Source of the DNA: an uncultured Rhodopila sp.
GTDB lineage: Bacteria > Pseudomonadota > Alphaproteobacteria > Acetobacterales > Acetobacteraceae
Direction: 5' to 3'
Length of the DNA stretch: 64,000 nucleotides
Assembly (NCBI GenBank): GCA_903932145.1
Contig: CAIZFE010000004.1
Coordinates: 248,001 to 312,000, forward strand
Under the pieces are notes generated by a model that was not told where the DNA came from, searched no databases, and saw only the letters and a list, made by a program, of their open reading frames with translations. Position 1 is the first letter of the stretch. Every line of letters begins with the position of its first letter. The position numbers were made by a program, and so were the translations under genes. This document shows, in pieces, positions 35,711 to 44,673 of this stretch.

Positions 35711-35805
35711 ATTCTTGTGTTCCCCCTATGTGGTACCAAGCTGCGTTTATCAGCTTGGATTTGGACGATAGACGCTTAGCCTCCCGCGAACAGCATCGAA
35801 ATAGC

Positions 35806-35817
35806 CCAAAGGTCGTA
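35806..35817 (-). promoter_or_regulatory. Copy of the TACGACCTTTGG motif upstream of the alcohol dehydrogenase
   Basis: Read on the minus strand the sequence is TACGACCTTTGG, identical over 12 bases to both copies at 17201-17240, and followed in each case by an AT-rich CTATT or CTTATT segment. It sits 96 bases upstream of the dehydrogenase start, in the 254-base divergent region shared with the LuxR-type regulator gene. Likely an activator site; inference. Confidence 0.5.
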
Positions 35818-35964
35818 TGGTATCGATGGTTTCCTTGCCGGGGCTCAGCGCCCTACAGTGTCCGCATACGGGCAACGGCGGATCCAGCCGGCAACCCGGA
35901 TCATAACAAAAAACAGCCATGGCGGCGCTTCGCTTATCATGGAGCCGCCAGGAGGGCGGGGAAC

Positions 35965-36636
35965 ATGCACACCATTCTGATTGTGGACGACCATCCGTTG
36001 TTCAGGGCCGCGATACGCGACATCCTCGACCGCCTGCTCGCATCGAAAGACGGTCCTTTGACATACCGCGAAGCCTCTTGCTTTCAGGAGGCGTTCGACA
36101 TCGCGTCAGGAAGCCCTGATCTGGATCTCGTCACGCTGGATATCTGCATGCCCGATTCCAACGATCTGTCCGGCCTGCTGCGTTTCCGCGCCAGATTGCC
36201 GGCAACTCCGGTTGTGGTCGTCTCGTCGATCGACGACCCGAACATCATTCGCCGAACCATCATGTGCGGCGCGGCCGGGTTCATCCCGAAGGCCTCCAGC
36301 ATGCAAACGATGACCGAGGCTTTGCAGGTGATCCTCGCGGGCGGACTTTACATGCCGTTGAACGTGCCGGCGGAACCGGCCGCCCTGCCAGCCGGAGGAG
36401 ATCACGGCTCCGGCGAAACCGGCCTGTCACTGACAACGCGCCAGGCCGCGGTGCTGGAACGGCTGGTGGAGGGTAAGTCGAACAAAGTGATCGCCCGCGA
36501 ATTGGCCATCAGCGACATGACCGTGAAGGTGCATGTCACCGCCATCCTGAGAAGCCTGGGCGTCGCGACCAGGGCCCAGGCCATTGTCGCGGTCCGTGGT
36601 GAGCTATCGGCGGCGCGTCACTCCGCCGGTCCCTGA
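35965..36636 (+). CDS. LuxR/NarL-family response regulator
   Basis: A 223-residue regulator. The receiver has 'ILIVDDHPLFRAAI', phospho-Asp59 in 'VTLDICMPDSND' and Lys in 'GFIPKASS'. The helix-turn-helix is 'LTTRQAAVLERLVEGKSN', then 'AISDMTVKVHVTAILRSLG'. An AGGAGG ribosome site precedes ATG 35965. It diverges from the dehydrogenase operon and its 3' end overlaps the convergent kinase gene by 19 bases. It resembles the EraR/ErdR/AgmR class that controls ethanol oxidation in pseudomonads; the kinase next door would be its natural partner. Confidence 0.9.
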   Translation: MHTILIVDDHPLFRAAIRDILDRLLASKDGPLTYREASCFQEAFDIASGSPDLDLVTLDICMPDSNDLSGLLRFRARLPATPVVVVSSIDDPNIIRRTIMCGAAGFIPKASSMQTMTEALQVILAGGLYMPLNVPAEPAALPAGGDHGSGETGLSLTTRQAAVLERLVEGKSNKVIARELAISDMTVKVHVTAILRSLGVATRAQAIVAVRGELSAARHSAGP

Positions 36637-38087
36637 TCCAGCAGATGGCCGATCATCGCCCGTAACTTCGCCGGTTGCAGCGGCTTGGTCAGGAAGCCAC
36701 AACCCAGGGCCTCGACCGCCTTGCGCCGCGCGGCGGATCGATCGCCCGATACAACGATGGCCGCGATGGCCCTGCCGAAGGTCTGACGCAGGGCCAGAAT
36801 CGCGTCGCCGCCCCTGGCCCCGCCATCCAGGTGATCGTCGGCGACAATCAGATCCGGTCCATGCTGCTCGAAAGCCATGCAATTTTGGATCGCATGCAAC
36901 CCGTTCGCGACCACAGGATGCGCGCCCCACGATGGTAACAGCGTTGCCAGGACGTCCAGGGTATTCGGATCGCTGCCGACGCACGCGACATGCAGGCCGG
37001 CGAACGGCCGTCCGGCGGTCTGCCCACTGAAAAAGACCGGCTCCGGCAACACCTCGTCCGAATTGCCGCCTGGAACGCTCAACGCAAAGCAGGAACCATG
37101 ACCGACGCGCGAGCGGACATCAATGTCCAGCGCCAGCAAGCGCACGATCCGGTCAACGATCGCCAACCCCAGTCCGAAGCCTTTCTCCTGGCTGCGCGCC
37201 GGATTGCCGATTTGGCGGAATTCCTCGAAAATTGCCGAACGCGTCTCCTCCCGGATACCAATGCCGGTGTCCTCGGCTTACCCGAACCAGCCGCACCCCC
37301 GTGAACGCGTCTCCTCCCGGATACCAATGCCGGTGTCCCACACCTCGACACAGATGCGGCCATTGCGCCGCCGGCACCCGACCAGAATGCGTCCGGTTTT
37401 GGTGTAACGAATCGCATTGCTGATCAAATTGCTCATCGCCCGGCGGAACAGCACGCGGTCAGTCCGAACGAACGCGCTGCTGGGAACGACGCGCAACACC
37501 AGCCCATGGGCAGCCGCCTGTGGCCCATATTCATCCGCGAGCCCCGCAAGCAAGGGAGCGATCGAAAAGCTCGCCGGTTCGACCACCCAGGCGCCGGAAT
37601 CGAGCTTGGAGATGTCCAGCACCGCATCGATCAGCTCTCTGACGGTCTCCAACGCCACTTCCACGCGCCCGACCAGATCCCGGGTCCGCCCCTGCTCCAC
37701 CTCGCCGGCGAGGGTGCCGAGGAACAGCCGAGCGGCACTAAGCGGCTGATGCAGATCATGACTGGCCGCCGCCAGGAAATGCGTCTTGCCGAGATGCGCC
37801 TGTTCAGCCTCGGCCTTGGCAATCAATAGCAGTTTTTCGGTTTCACGGCGCTGAGCGATTTCGTGCATCAGACGCTGCGTCAGCCGGGTGAGTTCGTCGG
37901 TGCGTTCCGACACCCTTGCATCCAGCGTGATCGCGGTCTGGAACAGCGAAAACGCACTGCCGCCCTGGTCGTCCATGTTCCGCTCCACACGGTCCATGAG
38001 CACTTGGTTGATCTTGCGCAGTTTCCTGATTTCGTTCTCAAGCTCGTCGCGGGTGGGCGCGGCCCGCGTCAACGGTTTCGTATTCAT
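36618..38087 (-). pseudogene. NahK/ErcS'-like hybrid histidine kinase interrupted by a 66-base duplication with a stop codon
   Basis: The intact gene would code for about 467 residues: coiled-coil N-terminus, phospho-acceptor His110 in 'AASHDLHQPLSAARLFLGTL', ATPase N box 'NLISNAIRYTK', G1 box 'WDTGIGI', then 'FGLGLAIVDRIVRLL' and a C-terminal receiver domain ('LIVADDHLDGG', 'FLTKPLQPAKL'). A 36-base block occurs twice, at 37237-37272 and 37303-37338, with a 30-base filler between them that holds an in-frame TAA (37278-37280). Frame is the same on both sides; removing 66 bases restores the gene. A restart at ATG 37166 could yield a separate receiver protein. The start overlaps the FIST gene by ATGA. 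Confidence 0.82.
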
Positions 38088-39238
38088 TCGGAGGGCAAGC
38101 TTCCGAACACGACCGCGGTAAAGGTCTGGGTGACATGCATCGCGCGATAATGCTCCCCATACGTGCTGAAACCGATGACGTTGTTGGCGCTCAGGATTCG
38201 ACTGAGTTTGTATTTGGTCTGACGTTCCTCGGCTTCCAGGCTGCGCAGCACGCAGTCGAAGCCAATCACCAGCTTCGGCGGCCCCATTTCATGACGGACG
38301 TCGCGAAAGAAGGTTTCCAGATTTTCGGCGATATCCTGGCGCCGCGCGAGCGTCAGCACAACACCTTCGTCGATCGCGCAGTAGAATGTCAGACTGCCGT
38401 CGTCGTTGATCTGCCGTATCGACCGCGGATGGTATTCGCCGCCGACCCGCACCATGACCGGAGACTCCGCGAAGCGCGCCGGGGTTAGCTGCGACGGGTG
38501 CAGACCGATGATACGGGCGTATTCGATGCCGGCCGGTTCGGCGTTGATCTCACTGACGATCCGCGCGACCGGATCGGCCTCGGTCACCACCATCTTGGTG
38601 TCGGACCCGAAGTAGTGGTGGCAACGATATATCCGAAATGGACGGGAGGTGCGGATCAGCGTGAGCAGCGCCGCATCGGCATGAAAGCGCCCCTGGTGAT
38701 AGATGAAGGTCTTGCCACGTACCATGTTATCGCCGGCCGATCCACCGAGCAGTTGGATATTGGCCATCCGCCCCTGAAGCGAGGCGATCAGCACCTCCTG
38801 ATTGGTGGCGATGCCATCGGTGATCAGCATGGCGAACGTCGTGTCGGTATCCAGCGAGGCGCCGCTGACATCCACCAAGCCTGCGATCACCGCCTCGGCC
38901 GCGTCCTGGCCGCGGGCCATCTGGAACGATTCCAGGCTGAGAATCAATTCACTGGCAGCACAACACTCCCCGGCGGGCAGGCTAAAGCCTGAGACGGACC
39001 CTTCGGTATAGCCGTCCGGACCGATCTCGCCGGCGGTGGTGCAGCCGATGACCAGGGTATCCCCGAACAGCCGCTTCAGTTCGCCGGCAAGTGCGTCAAG
39101 GTCAAAGGTAGGAGAGCAGAAAAACACCACCAACCCGGCCCCGTCAGGCTGAGCGACGGCAGCATGGAACTCCCGCGCCGCTCGCACCGGATCCTGGGCG
39201 AGCGAACAGCCTCGCCTGATCTCCTCTTGCATATCCAT
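38084..39238 (-). CDS. FIST domain sensory protein (NosP-like)
   Basis: A 384-residue cytoplasmic protein with FIST_N ('LVVFFCSPTFDLDALAGEL', 'IGCTTAGEIGPDGYTEGS') and FIST_C ('PVMVRVGGEYHPRSI', 'GFDCVLRSLEAEE', 'GFSTYGEHY'). FIST proteins are input modules that bind small ligands; in pseudomonads the FIST protein NosP is encoded with the kinase NahK/ErcS' near the ethanol oxidation genes and has been described as a haem-based nitric oxide sensor. The ATGA overlap with the kinase gene shows the same pairing. A GGGAGGGG ribosome site lies upstream of ATG 39238. Confidence 0.88.
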   Translation of the reverse strand: MDMQEEIRRGCSLAQDPVRAAREFHAAVAQPDGAGLVVFFCSPTFDLDALAGELKRLFGDTLVIGCTTAGEIGPDGYTEGSVSGFSLPAGECCAASELILSLESFQMARGQDAAEAVIAGLVDVSGASLDTDTTFAMLITDGIATNQEVLIASLQGRMANIQLLGGSAGDNMVRGKTFIYHQGRFHADAALLTLIRTSRPFRIYRCHHYFGSDTKMVVTEADPVARIVSEINAEPAGIEYARIIGLHPSQLTPARFAESPVMVRVGGEYHPRSIRQINDDGSLTFYCAIDEGVVLTLARRQDIAENLETFFRDVRHEMGPPKLVIGFDCVLRSLEAEERQTKYKLSRILSANNVIGFSTYGEHYRAMHVTQTFTAVVFGSLPSE

Positions 39239-39450
39239 CGTCGTGGCCCCCTCCCAAGGACCCCGGAGCCGCTCTTACGGCCAGACCGGCGCGGTGCTTT
39301 GATGCCCGTTCGCCGCGTTGTTTCGCCACCACACCTTGCAGATGTCAGACCGATTATGACCGATCGAGCGAGGCTCACCAAACCACCGCAAACTTTAGCG
39401 CCGTTTTGAAACTACCCACAAGCGGGTAACGACGCGTCCCGCCTTAACCG

Positions 39451-39515
39451 GTCATGGCCCCGACAAGCCGGGTCATGACGATTGCGGCGAGAGGCGGCAT
39501 CAACGCGGACCGGCA
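39451..39515. repeat. REP-like palindrome, copy 8, with conserved tail at a stop codon
   Basis: GTCATGGCCCCG / CCGGGTCATGAC around ACAAG (39451-39479), then TCAACGCGG at 39500-39508 and seven bases into the stop codon of the SoxYZ-like gene. It lies in the 277-base gene-free stretch before the FIST gene. Confidence 0.8.
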
Positions 39516-40307
39516 TTAATTCGTCAGCGGGTCGAAATGCCGTTTGAACACCGCGCCCGTGCTGTCCTGCGCCACGATCTCAACCGCGCCGTCACCGGCC
39601 GGCGTATAGGTGAAACCGATCGACGGGTCTTCGCTGAGCGAAATGCTGCTCTCCAGTTCGAACACCGTCACGCCACCGGTCTTGACCGAGACGTTTTCCA
39701 GGTAGCGCGCCGGGATCAGATTGGTGCCGCTGACCCCCATCTGCATCCCGTTGTAGTTCGGGTGGCTGATCAGAAGCTGTGCCGGGATCGCCGCTCCCTC
39801 TAACGGACGTTCCCGCCGCAGTTGCATCTTGCCAATGCGCGCCAGGATTTCCGCTGATTGGCCGGAGCTGGGGGCCGAACATCCGCCGGCCGCCTTGACG
39901 TAATGCGACGCGGTCAGAAACTGACCGTCGGCGGTTTCAGCCACCGCATGGATCAGCGTGAACGCATCGACCCGCACCCGGGTCTTGATCTGGTCTGTCG
40001 AGATCGCACTGCCGAAGTGGAAAACTCCGACGAGCGGCGACGGGTTATTATCAACGAATAACGACAGCGTGACGATATGCTTCGACGGATCGAGTTTGAT
40101 GGTGATCGGCACCAGCGCCGCGTCCAACGCCCGGTCGGGCGCGGCGATCTGCACCGCATCGCCGGCATCCTGCAGGACACGATCGGCGAAGGCCGCGTTG
40201 TGAATAAGCTCCCAGCGTTGCGCCTGTTCCGCCGCATCTTCATCCGCGGCGCGGGCGGCCGGGGCAAGCAGAAGAACTGCCAGGGCGGTCCAGAGGGCGC
40301 GTTTCAT
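39516..40307 (-). CDS. Quinoprotein dehydrogenase-associated SoxYZ-like carrier
   Basis: A 263-residue exported protein. Signal peptide 1-20. The N-terminal half is SoxY-like and ends in the carrier motif around Cys143 ('VKAAGGCSAP'); the C-terminal half, after a Ser-rich joint, is SoxZ-like ('LLISHPNYNGMQMG', 'PARYLENVSV'). Such fused carriers occur with PQQ dehydrogenases and with the metallohydrolase encoded upstream, in what has been termed a quinoprotein relay system. The bound group is unknown. Its start overlaps the metallohydrolase stop by ATGA. Confidence 0.87.
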   Translation of the reverse strand: MKRALWTALAVLLLAPAARAADEDAAEQAQRWELIHNAAFADRVLQDAGDAVQIAAPDRALDAALVPITIKLDPSKHIVTLSLFVDNNPSPLVGVFHFGSAISTDQIKTRVRVDAFTLIHAVAETADGQFLTASHYVKAAGGCSAPSSGQSAEILARIGKMQLRRERPLEGAAIPAQLLISHPNYNGMQMGVSGTNLIPARYLENVSVKTGGVTVFELESSISLSEDPSIGFTYTPAGDGAVEIVAQDSTGAVFKRHFDPLTN

Positions 40308-41254
40308 AACGGGTTCTCCCATTCGAGTTCGTGCACCGCGTGAGCGATGTTGTGGGGATTGTAATCGTCGAACAACTGCCAGCGGCCACGTTCGGTTTGG
40401 GCCGCGACCGACACCGCGTCCTCCAATTCGCCGCCGCTGTCCAGCACTTTGCGAACGTCCCCGGCCAGTGTTTGCAAATAACGCCTGACGTCGGCGACCC
40501 CGTCGGGCCATGGCATGGACGCCGGGCCGTGGCCGGGAATGACTCTGGCTGCCTGAGTTGCCTCCAGCGCCGTCAGTTCGCGTAACCAGCCTCGTACCGA
40601 TCCGTCCAGCGAGGGCACGCGGGTTTCGAACAACAGGTCGGCGGCCCAGAGTGTGGAAGTCGCGCGATCCATCACCGTCAGGTCGGACCCGGAATGCGCC
40701 GGACCGTGCGCCCGAAGCTCCAGCACGCGGCCGCCGAGGTCGATTGTATCGGTGGTGGCGACCAGACGATCCGGCATCACCGCGGCCCCGCCATCGTCGC
40801 CCAACAATGTGTGCATGTTGGTCTGATAGAATGCGCCCCGCTCGGCGATGGCGCCCGGCAATGCGGCATGACCGATAAAGACGGGCTTATCCTGTACGAA
40901 GGCCGGGCTGCCCAGAATATGGTCGGGATGAATATGCGTGACGATCACATAGCGGATCGGCAAGGATGTCCGGGCGAGGACCGCCGCCCGCAAGGCCAAA
41001 CCGTCCGCCAGGCTGCCGCCCGGATCGATCACCGCAACGGCCTCGCGACCTACCACAAAGCCGATATTGGCAATGGCGTCTATGTTGGCAGCCGTCGCGT
41101 CTTCGGTGACGCCGACGCGCACGAACAGGCCGGGCGCCGGTTCGGCCATGTCGGCGGCCACAGCCGCGCGCGCTCGGTTTGAACGAACCAACGAGGCCAA
41201 CACACCACCAGCCGCAATCGCGGCGGCATTCCGACGACCGAACGTACGGCGCAT
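40304..41254 (-). CDS. Quinoprotein relay system zinc metallohydrolase (SoxH-like)
   Basis: A 316-residue exported protein with a twin-arginine-like leader ('MRRTFGRRNAAAIAAGG', cleaved after 'RARA'). The metallo-beta-lactamase zinc site is H107-x-H109-x-D111-H112 in 'THIHPDHILGS', with 'GPAHSGSDLTV' and 'VIPGHGPAS' as further ligands. This subfamily is found only with PQQ enzymes and SoxYZ-like carriers; the substrate is not known. ATG 41254 is chosen; the frame stays open for 77 more codons upstream but without a convincing start. Confidence 0.87.
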   Translation of the reverse strand: MRRTFGRRNAAAIAAGGVLASLVRSNRARAAVAADMAEPAPGLFVRVGVTEDATAANIDAIANIGFVVGREAVAVIDPGGSLADGLALRAAVLARTSLPIRYVIVTHIHPDHILGSPAFVQDKPVFIGHAALPGAIAERGAFYQTNMHTLLGDDGGAAVMPDRLVATTDTIDLGGRVLELRAHGPAHSGSDLTVMDRATSTLWAADLLFETRVPSLDGSVRGWLRELTALEATQAARVIPGHGPASMPWPDGVADVRRYLQTLAGDVRKVLDSGGELEDAVSVAAQTERGRWQLFDDYNPHNIAHAVHELEWENPL

Positions 41255-41489
41255 TTCGTTTTCACCCGGGTCCCATGAAGCCAGCGTTGGTATCACGCGT
41301 GGCCGGTTCTCGCCACAGGATCGTCGGCCGGGTTGCTGATCAACCAACTGAAACGGCCGGGGCGCTGCGAGCGAGCGTAAACCGATGGGGCCGTTATTGA
41401 ACGCGGCAAAGGACTTCACGCAGAGGCCGCCGAGCATGGCGCAGAGGGCGGCAGAGAATATCTTTCCCCAGACGTGGCTTTCCAATCTC

Positions 41490-41546
41490 CGTCATGACCG
41501 GGCTTGGCCCGGTTATGGGCCAGGCATTCACAAGAACGCCTGGCCC
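41490..41546. repeat. REP-like palindrome, copy 9, and an adjacent hairpin
   Basis: REP core TGACCGGG / CCCGGTTA around CTTGG at 41490-41515, then a second hairpin GGGCCAGGC / GCCTGGCCC with a 12-base loop at 41517-41546. They lie just past the stop codon of the amidohydrolase gene and may end its transcript. The rest of the 302-base gene-free stretch 41255-41556 shows nothing recognisable. Confidence 0.75.
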
Positions 41547-41556
41547 TGGCTTCCCG

Positions 41557-42630
41557 TTATGGCGCGATCATCCGATACACCTTCGCCGCCGTGCCGCTGT
41601 ACAGAGCTGTCTTTTCATCATCGGAAGCATTGGCGGTGATGCGCTTGAACGCGTTCCACAGCTCCGCATAGCCGCACGACTGTTTGTCGGGCGGGAAGTT
41701 GCTCTCGAACATGCAGCGATCCACCCCGAACGCTTCGATGCACGGCTCAATGTATTGCCGCCACGCCGCGGCCAGATCTTCCGACGAAGGCGGGACGTCT
41801 TGCTGGTGGAAGTCGAAACCGACCGAGACCATCCCCAGGCCGCCCAGCTTGCAATACACGTTCGGAGACTTCGCCAGTTCGACGATGTCCTTGCGCCAAC
41901 CGGCTAAAACCTCTTGCCGGTGACCGGCATACGGTCCGACGCCGAGGATGCCGCCGACGTGGTTCAGGATGATGGTGGTGTCCGGAAACGAACGCGCCAG
42001 ATCAATCGCGTCCGGCAATTGCGGATGATACTGCCACGACTCGAAACTCAGACCGAGTGGCGCAAGCTGGGCGAACCCTTCGCGGAATTTAGGGTCCATC
42101 ACCTGATGCAGCGGCACTGTCCGCGACGCAAAATTGCTGATCGCCGGGTTGCCGTCCCAGGCCACGCCGTGGCGCATGCCGCGCAGACGCCCGCCAGCCG
42201 CGACAATCTCGGCTTCCATCAAGGCGCGCACGTTCGCGGCACCAAGACTGAGGTCACCACCGCCGATGATGACCTCGGCCACGCGGCAGGGGCCGTAATT
42301 ACCGGAGGCACTCATGGCAGCCAGGCCGGCGACGAATTCAACCTCACCCAAAGCCGCCATCTCGCGCGGGCCATCCTTGCGATACATGGCGCGGCATTCA
42401 AGGAAGACGGTCGAGACAATATTGTGGCCGCCGCCGATGTCGGACAGCAGTTCGGGCAGAAGGTAGTGACCGCGATGCGGCTGATCCCAGAAATGGTGGT
42501 GCGGATCGATGATCGGCAGGTTGGGCTCCAGTGCCACTTCGGTGCGCTGACCGAGCCACGCGGCCAGCGTGTTGTCGTCGCGGATGTTGGTACCGCGATA
42601 TTCGCCCTGAATTTCTCCGACCCGACCCAT
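41557..42630 (-). CDS. Amidohydrolase family protein (amidohydrolase 2)
   Basis: A 357-residue metal-dependent hydrolase of the TIM-barrel amidohydrolase 2 group, related to 2-pyrone-4,6-dicarboxylate lactonases. The metal motif appears as 'IIDPHHHFWDQ', with 'ILNHVGGILG' and the late 'CMFESNFPPDK' carrying the expected Asp/Glu region. A GGAGG ribosome site 9 bases before ATG 42630 fixes the start. The neighbours (TauD/TfdA dioxygenase, carboxymuconolactone decarboxylase family, MFS) suggest breakdown of an aromatic or lactone compound. Confidence 0.88.
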   Translation of the reverse strand: MGRVGEIQGEYRGTNIRDDNTLAAWLGQRTEVALEPNLPIIDPHHHFWDQPHRGHYLLPELLSDIGGGHNIVSTVFLECRAMYRKDGPREMAALGEVEFVAGLAAMSASGNYGPCRVAEVIIGGGDLSLGAANVRALMEAEIVAAGGRLRGMRHGVAWDGNPAISNFASRTVPLHQVMDPKFREGFAQLAPLGLSFESWQYHPQLPDAIDLARSFPDTTIILNHVGGILGVGPYAGHRQEVLAGWRKDIVELAKSPNVYCKLGGLGMVSVGFDFHQQDVPPSSEDLAAAWRQYIEPCIEAFGVDRCMFESNFPPDKQSCGYAELWNAFKRITANASDDEKTALYSGTAAKVYRMIAP

Positions 42631-42809
42631 TTTTTGTTTCCTCCGTTGGTGTTCCGCCATGCGGCGGCGTCCTGGTCAGACTAACCTCACCGCCGGACGA
42701 TCTCAAAATCCGGCACCGGCGCGACGGCCGTGCCGACGTTGACATCCGGTCCCGGCCTTCACACGATCCACCGTCCAAGAACACACGTCGTCCTTAAGCG
42801 AGGCCTGCC

Positions 42810-43700
42810 ATGACGTTATCCATTCGCGCTATCGATCCGGTTTCACGCCCGTTTTTCGGCGGGGTGGCTTCAGGCGTCGACATCACGCAACCGCTGACCG
42901 CGGATCAGGCGGCGGCGATCGAAAAGGGTATGGATGAGTTCGGCGTGCTGGTCTTCCACGATCAGAAACTCACGGACGAAACGCAGATGGTGTTCTCCCG
43001 CAATTTCGGCGAGTTGGAACTGGCAACGAACGCGCTGCAGGACGCCAAAAATCAACGCCTGGGCGCGCATATCAACGATATTTCCAACCTTGATGCCAAC
43101 AGCAAGGTTTTGGGCCGGGATGACCGCCGGCGCTTGTTCAGCCTGGGGACGCGGCTGTGGCATTCCGACAGTTCGTTCAAAGTCATACCCGCAAAATATT
43201 CTTTATTGTCGGCCCGAATCATCCCTTCAAAAGGCGGCAATACAGAATTCGCCGACATGCGGGCCGCCTACGACTCACTGGACGATGAAACCAAAGCCGA
43301 ATGCGAAGGGCTGGTGTGCGAGCACAGCCAGTTGTTTTCCCGAGCGCAGATCGGGTTTGGGGATTTTACGGAGGAGGAGCGGGTGAAGTTCGCGCCGGTG
43401 CAACAACGGTTGATCCGGCGGCATCCCTCGACCGGACGGAAATCGCTGTATCTGGCCTCGCATGCCGGAACGATTGTCGGCTGGCCGATGCCGGAGGCCC
43501 GCGCCTTCCTGCGCGATCTGATCGAGCATGCCACGCAACGGACATTCGTCTATGCGCACGCCTGGAAGCAATTCGACCTGGTGATGTGGGACAATCAGGC
43601 AACCATGCATCGCGGGCGGAAATTCGACGCGACAGAGGTGCGGGACATGCATCGCACCACCGTCGGCGGGCTTCGTTCGACCATGGCGGAGGCGGCGTAG
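42810..43700 (+). CDS. TauD/TfdA family Fe(II)/2-oxoglutarate dioxygenase
   Basis: A 296-residue enzyme of the TauD/TfdA family. Iron ligands His118 and Asp120 lie in 'RLWHSDSSF' and the distal His in 'NQATMHRGRKF'; the 2-oxoglutarate-binding Arg follows in 'MHRTTVGG'. The sequence is nearer to 2,4-D dioxygenase (TfdA) than to TauD, for instance in 'NFGELELATN'. It oxidises or cleaves a C-O, C-N or C-S bonded substrate that cannot be named. It diverges from the amidohydrolase gene. Confidence 0.92.
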   Translation: MTLSIRAIDPVSRPFFGGVASGVDITQPLTADQAAAIEKGMDEFGVLVFHDQKLTDETQMVFSRNFGELELATNALQDAKNQRLGAHINDISNLDANSKVLGRDDRRRLFSLGTRLWHSDSSFKVIPAKYSLLSARIIPSKGGNTEFADMRAAYDSLDDETKAECEGLVCEHSQLFSRAQIGFGDFTEEERVKFAPVQQRLIRRHPSTGRKSLYLASHAGTIVGWPMPEARAFLRDLIEHATQRTFVYAHAWKQFDLVMWDNQATMHRGRKFDATEVRDMHRTTVGGLRSTMAEAA

Positions 43701-43737
43701 GCGTTTCCTCCCCGGGCGATACCAGTTCCCTCCCATT

Positions 43738-43770
43738 GTCATGGCACGGCTTGTCCGGGCCACCCATGAC
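43738..43770. repeat. REP-like palindrome, copy 10
   Basis: GTCATGG and CCATGAC ends with a GG-CTTGT-CC centre and a few mismatches, lying between the convergent dioxygenase and decarboxylase-family genes. Confidence 0.75.
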
Positions 43771-43812
43771 TCGGCGGCGCCGCGATCGATGGCCCGGAAG
43801 AATGACCGCCGG

Positions 43813-44373
43813 TCAGCGTGCCATGCCGACCGCGCCGGCGGGCACATCGTAAAAGGCCAGCGTCATCGAAACGCTACTGTAATGGCCCATCAGAGTGATC
43901 ACGTCGGTGATGCCGACGTGATCCAGCGCCTTGACCGCGCGGTCGTACAGTCCCTTCGGAACCCAGCGCGCGTTGGTCAGGGCCATCGCCATCTCGTAAA
44001 CGACCTGCTCGCGATCATCGTCGAACGCCGTTGGCAGGCCGGATATGATTGCCTCGACTTTATCAGCCGGCAGTCCGACTTCCTTGCCACGCCGCTCGTG
44101 CGCGCTGGTCGGATAGGCCGAATGAAACCGGCTACAGACAACACAAACCGCGATTTCGCGTTCCCGCTCGGTTAGCGAGTAATGCCCTCCATGAAAGTGG
44201 CCGCCGAACGGCCCGGCGACTTTCGCCAGCTTCGGATTATGCACCCAGATCTTGCTCGGCCCCGGCAGCCCACCACGACTTTCGATCATGGAGCGGTAGC
44301 CGTCCTGCTGCTCCGGCGTCATTCTCTCATAAGGTATTTCGGCGTAGCGGCCGAACGTTGGCGAGTCGGACAT
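43813..44373 (-). CDS. Carboxymuconolactone decarboxylase family protein
   Basis: A 186-residue AhpD-like helical protein: 'LTEREREIAVCVVCSRFHSA' followed by 'YPTSAHERRG' carries the Glu-Cys-His pattern used in thiol-based or decarboxylase chemistry. The start at 44373 is supported by GGGAGGG upstream. The 300 bases between it and the divergent MFS gene (44374-44673) hold only the two promoters, which I cannot place. Confidence 0.88.
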   Translation of the reverse strand: MSDSPTFGRYAEIPYERMTPEQQDGYRSMIESRGGLPGPSKIWVHNPKLAKVAGPFGGHFHGGHYSLTEREREIAVCVVCSRFHSAYPTSAHERRGKEVGLPADKVEAIISGLPTAFDDDREQVVYEMAMALTNARWVPKGLYDRAVKALDHVGITDVITLMGHYSSVSMTLAFYDVPAGAVGMAR

Positions 44374-44673
44374 TTTTATTTCCCTCCCGGATTTGTTGAG
44401 CGGGATACCCTGCGACAACCGGGTTGCCCTGTCGAGATTGAGCGATCCAAGACAACGTCCCGTCAGCACTGTTCCAACCGACATGAAAGCACGCGCGCAG
44501 AAGTGCGTGCATTGTCCTTGATCGCTGTCCCGCCAGAGGATTAGGCTTGAATCGGCTGGCGTTACCGGCCAACGGTGGTCGGTTGGGCACCTCGATACCA
44601 CCCGGACAAGACGACCAAGACCGTCGTCCGGGGTTCTTCACTGCGTCATCCGCCGGCCAGCGGAGGCAACGTC

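Noticed and set aside
41255-41485. 77-codon extension upstream of the metallohydrolase with a hydrophobic part
   Set aside because: It would put a second leader before the clear twin-arginine leader at 41254 and lacks a ribosome site; may be chance.
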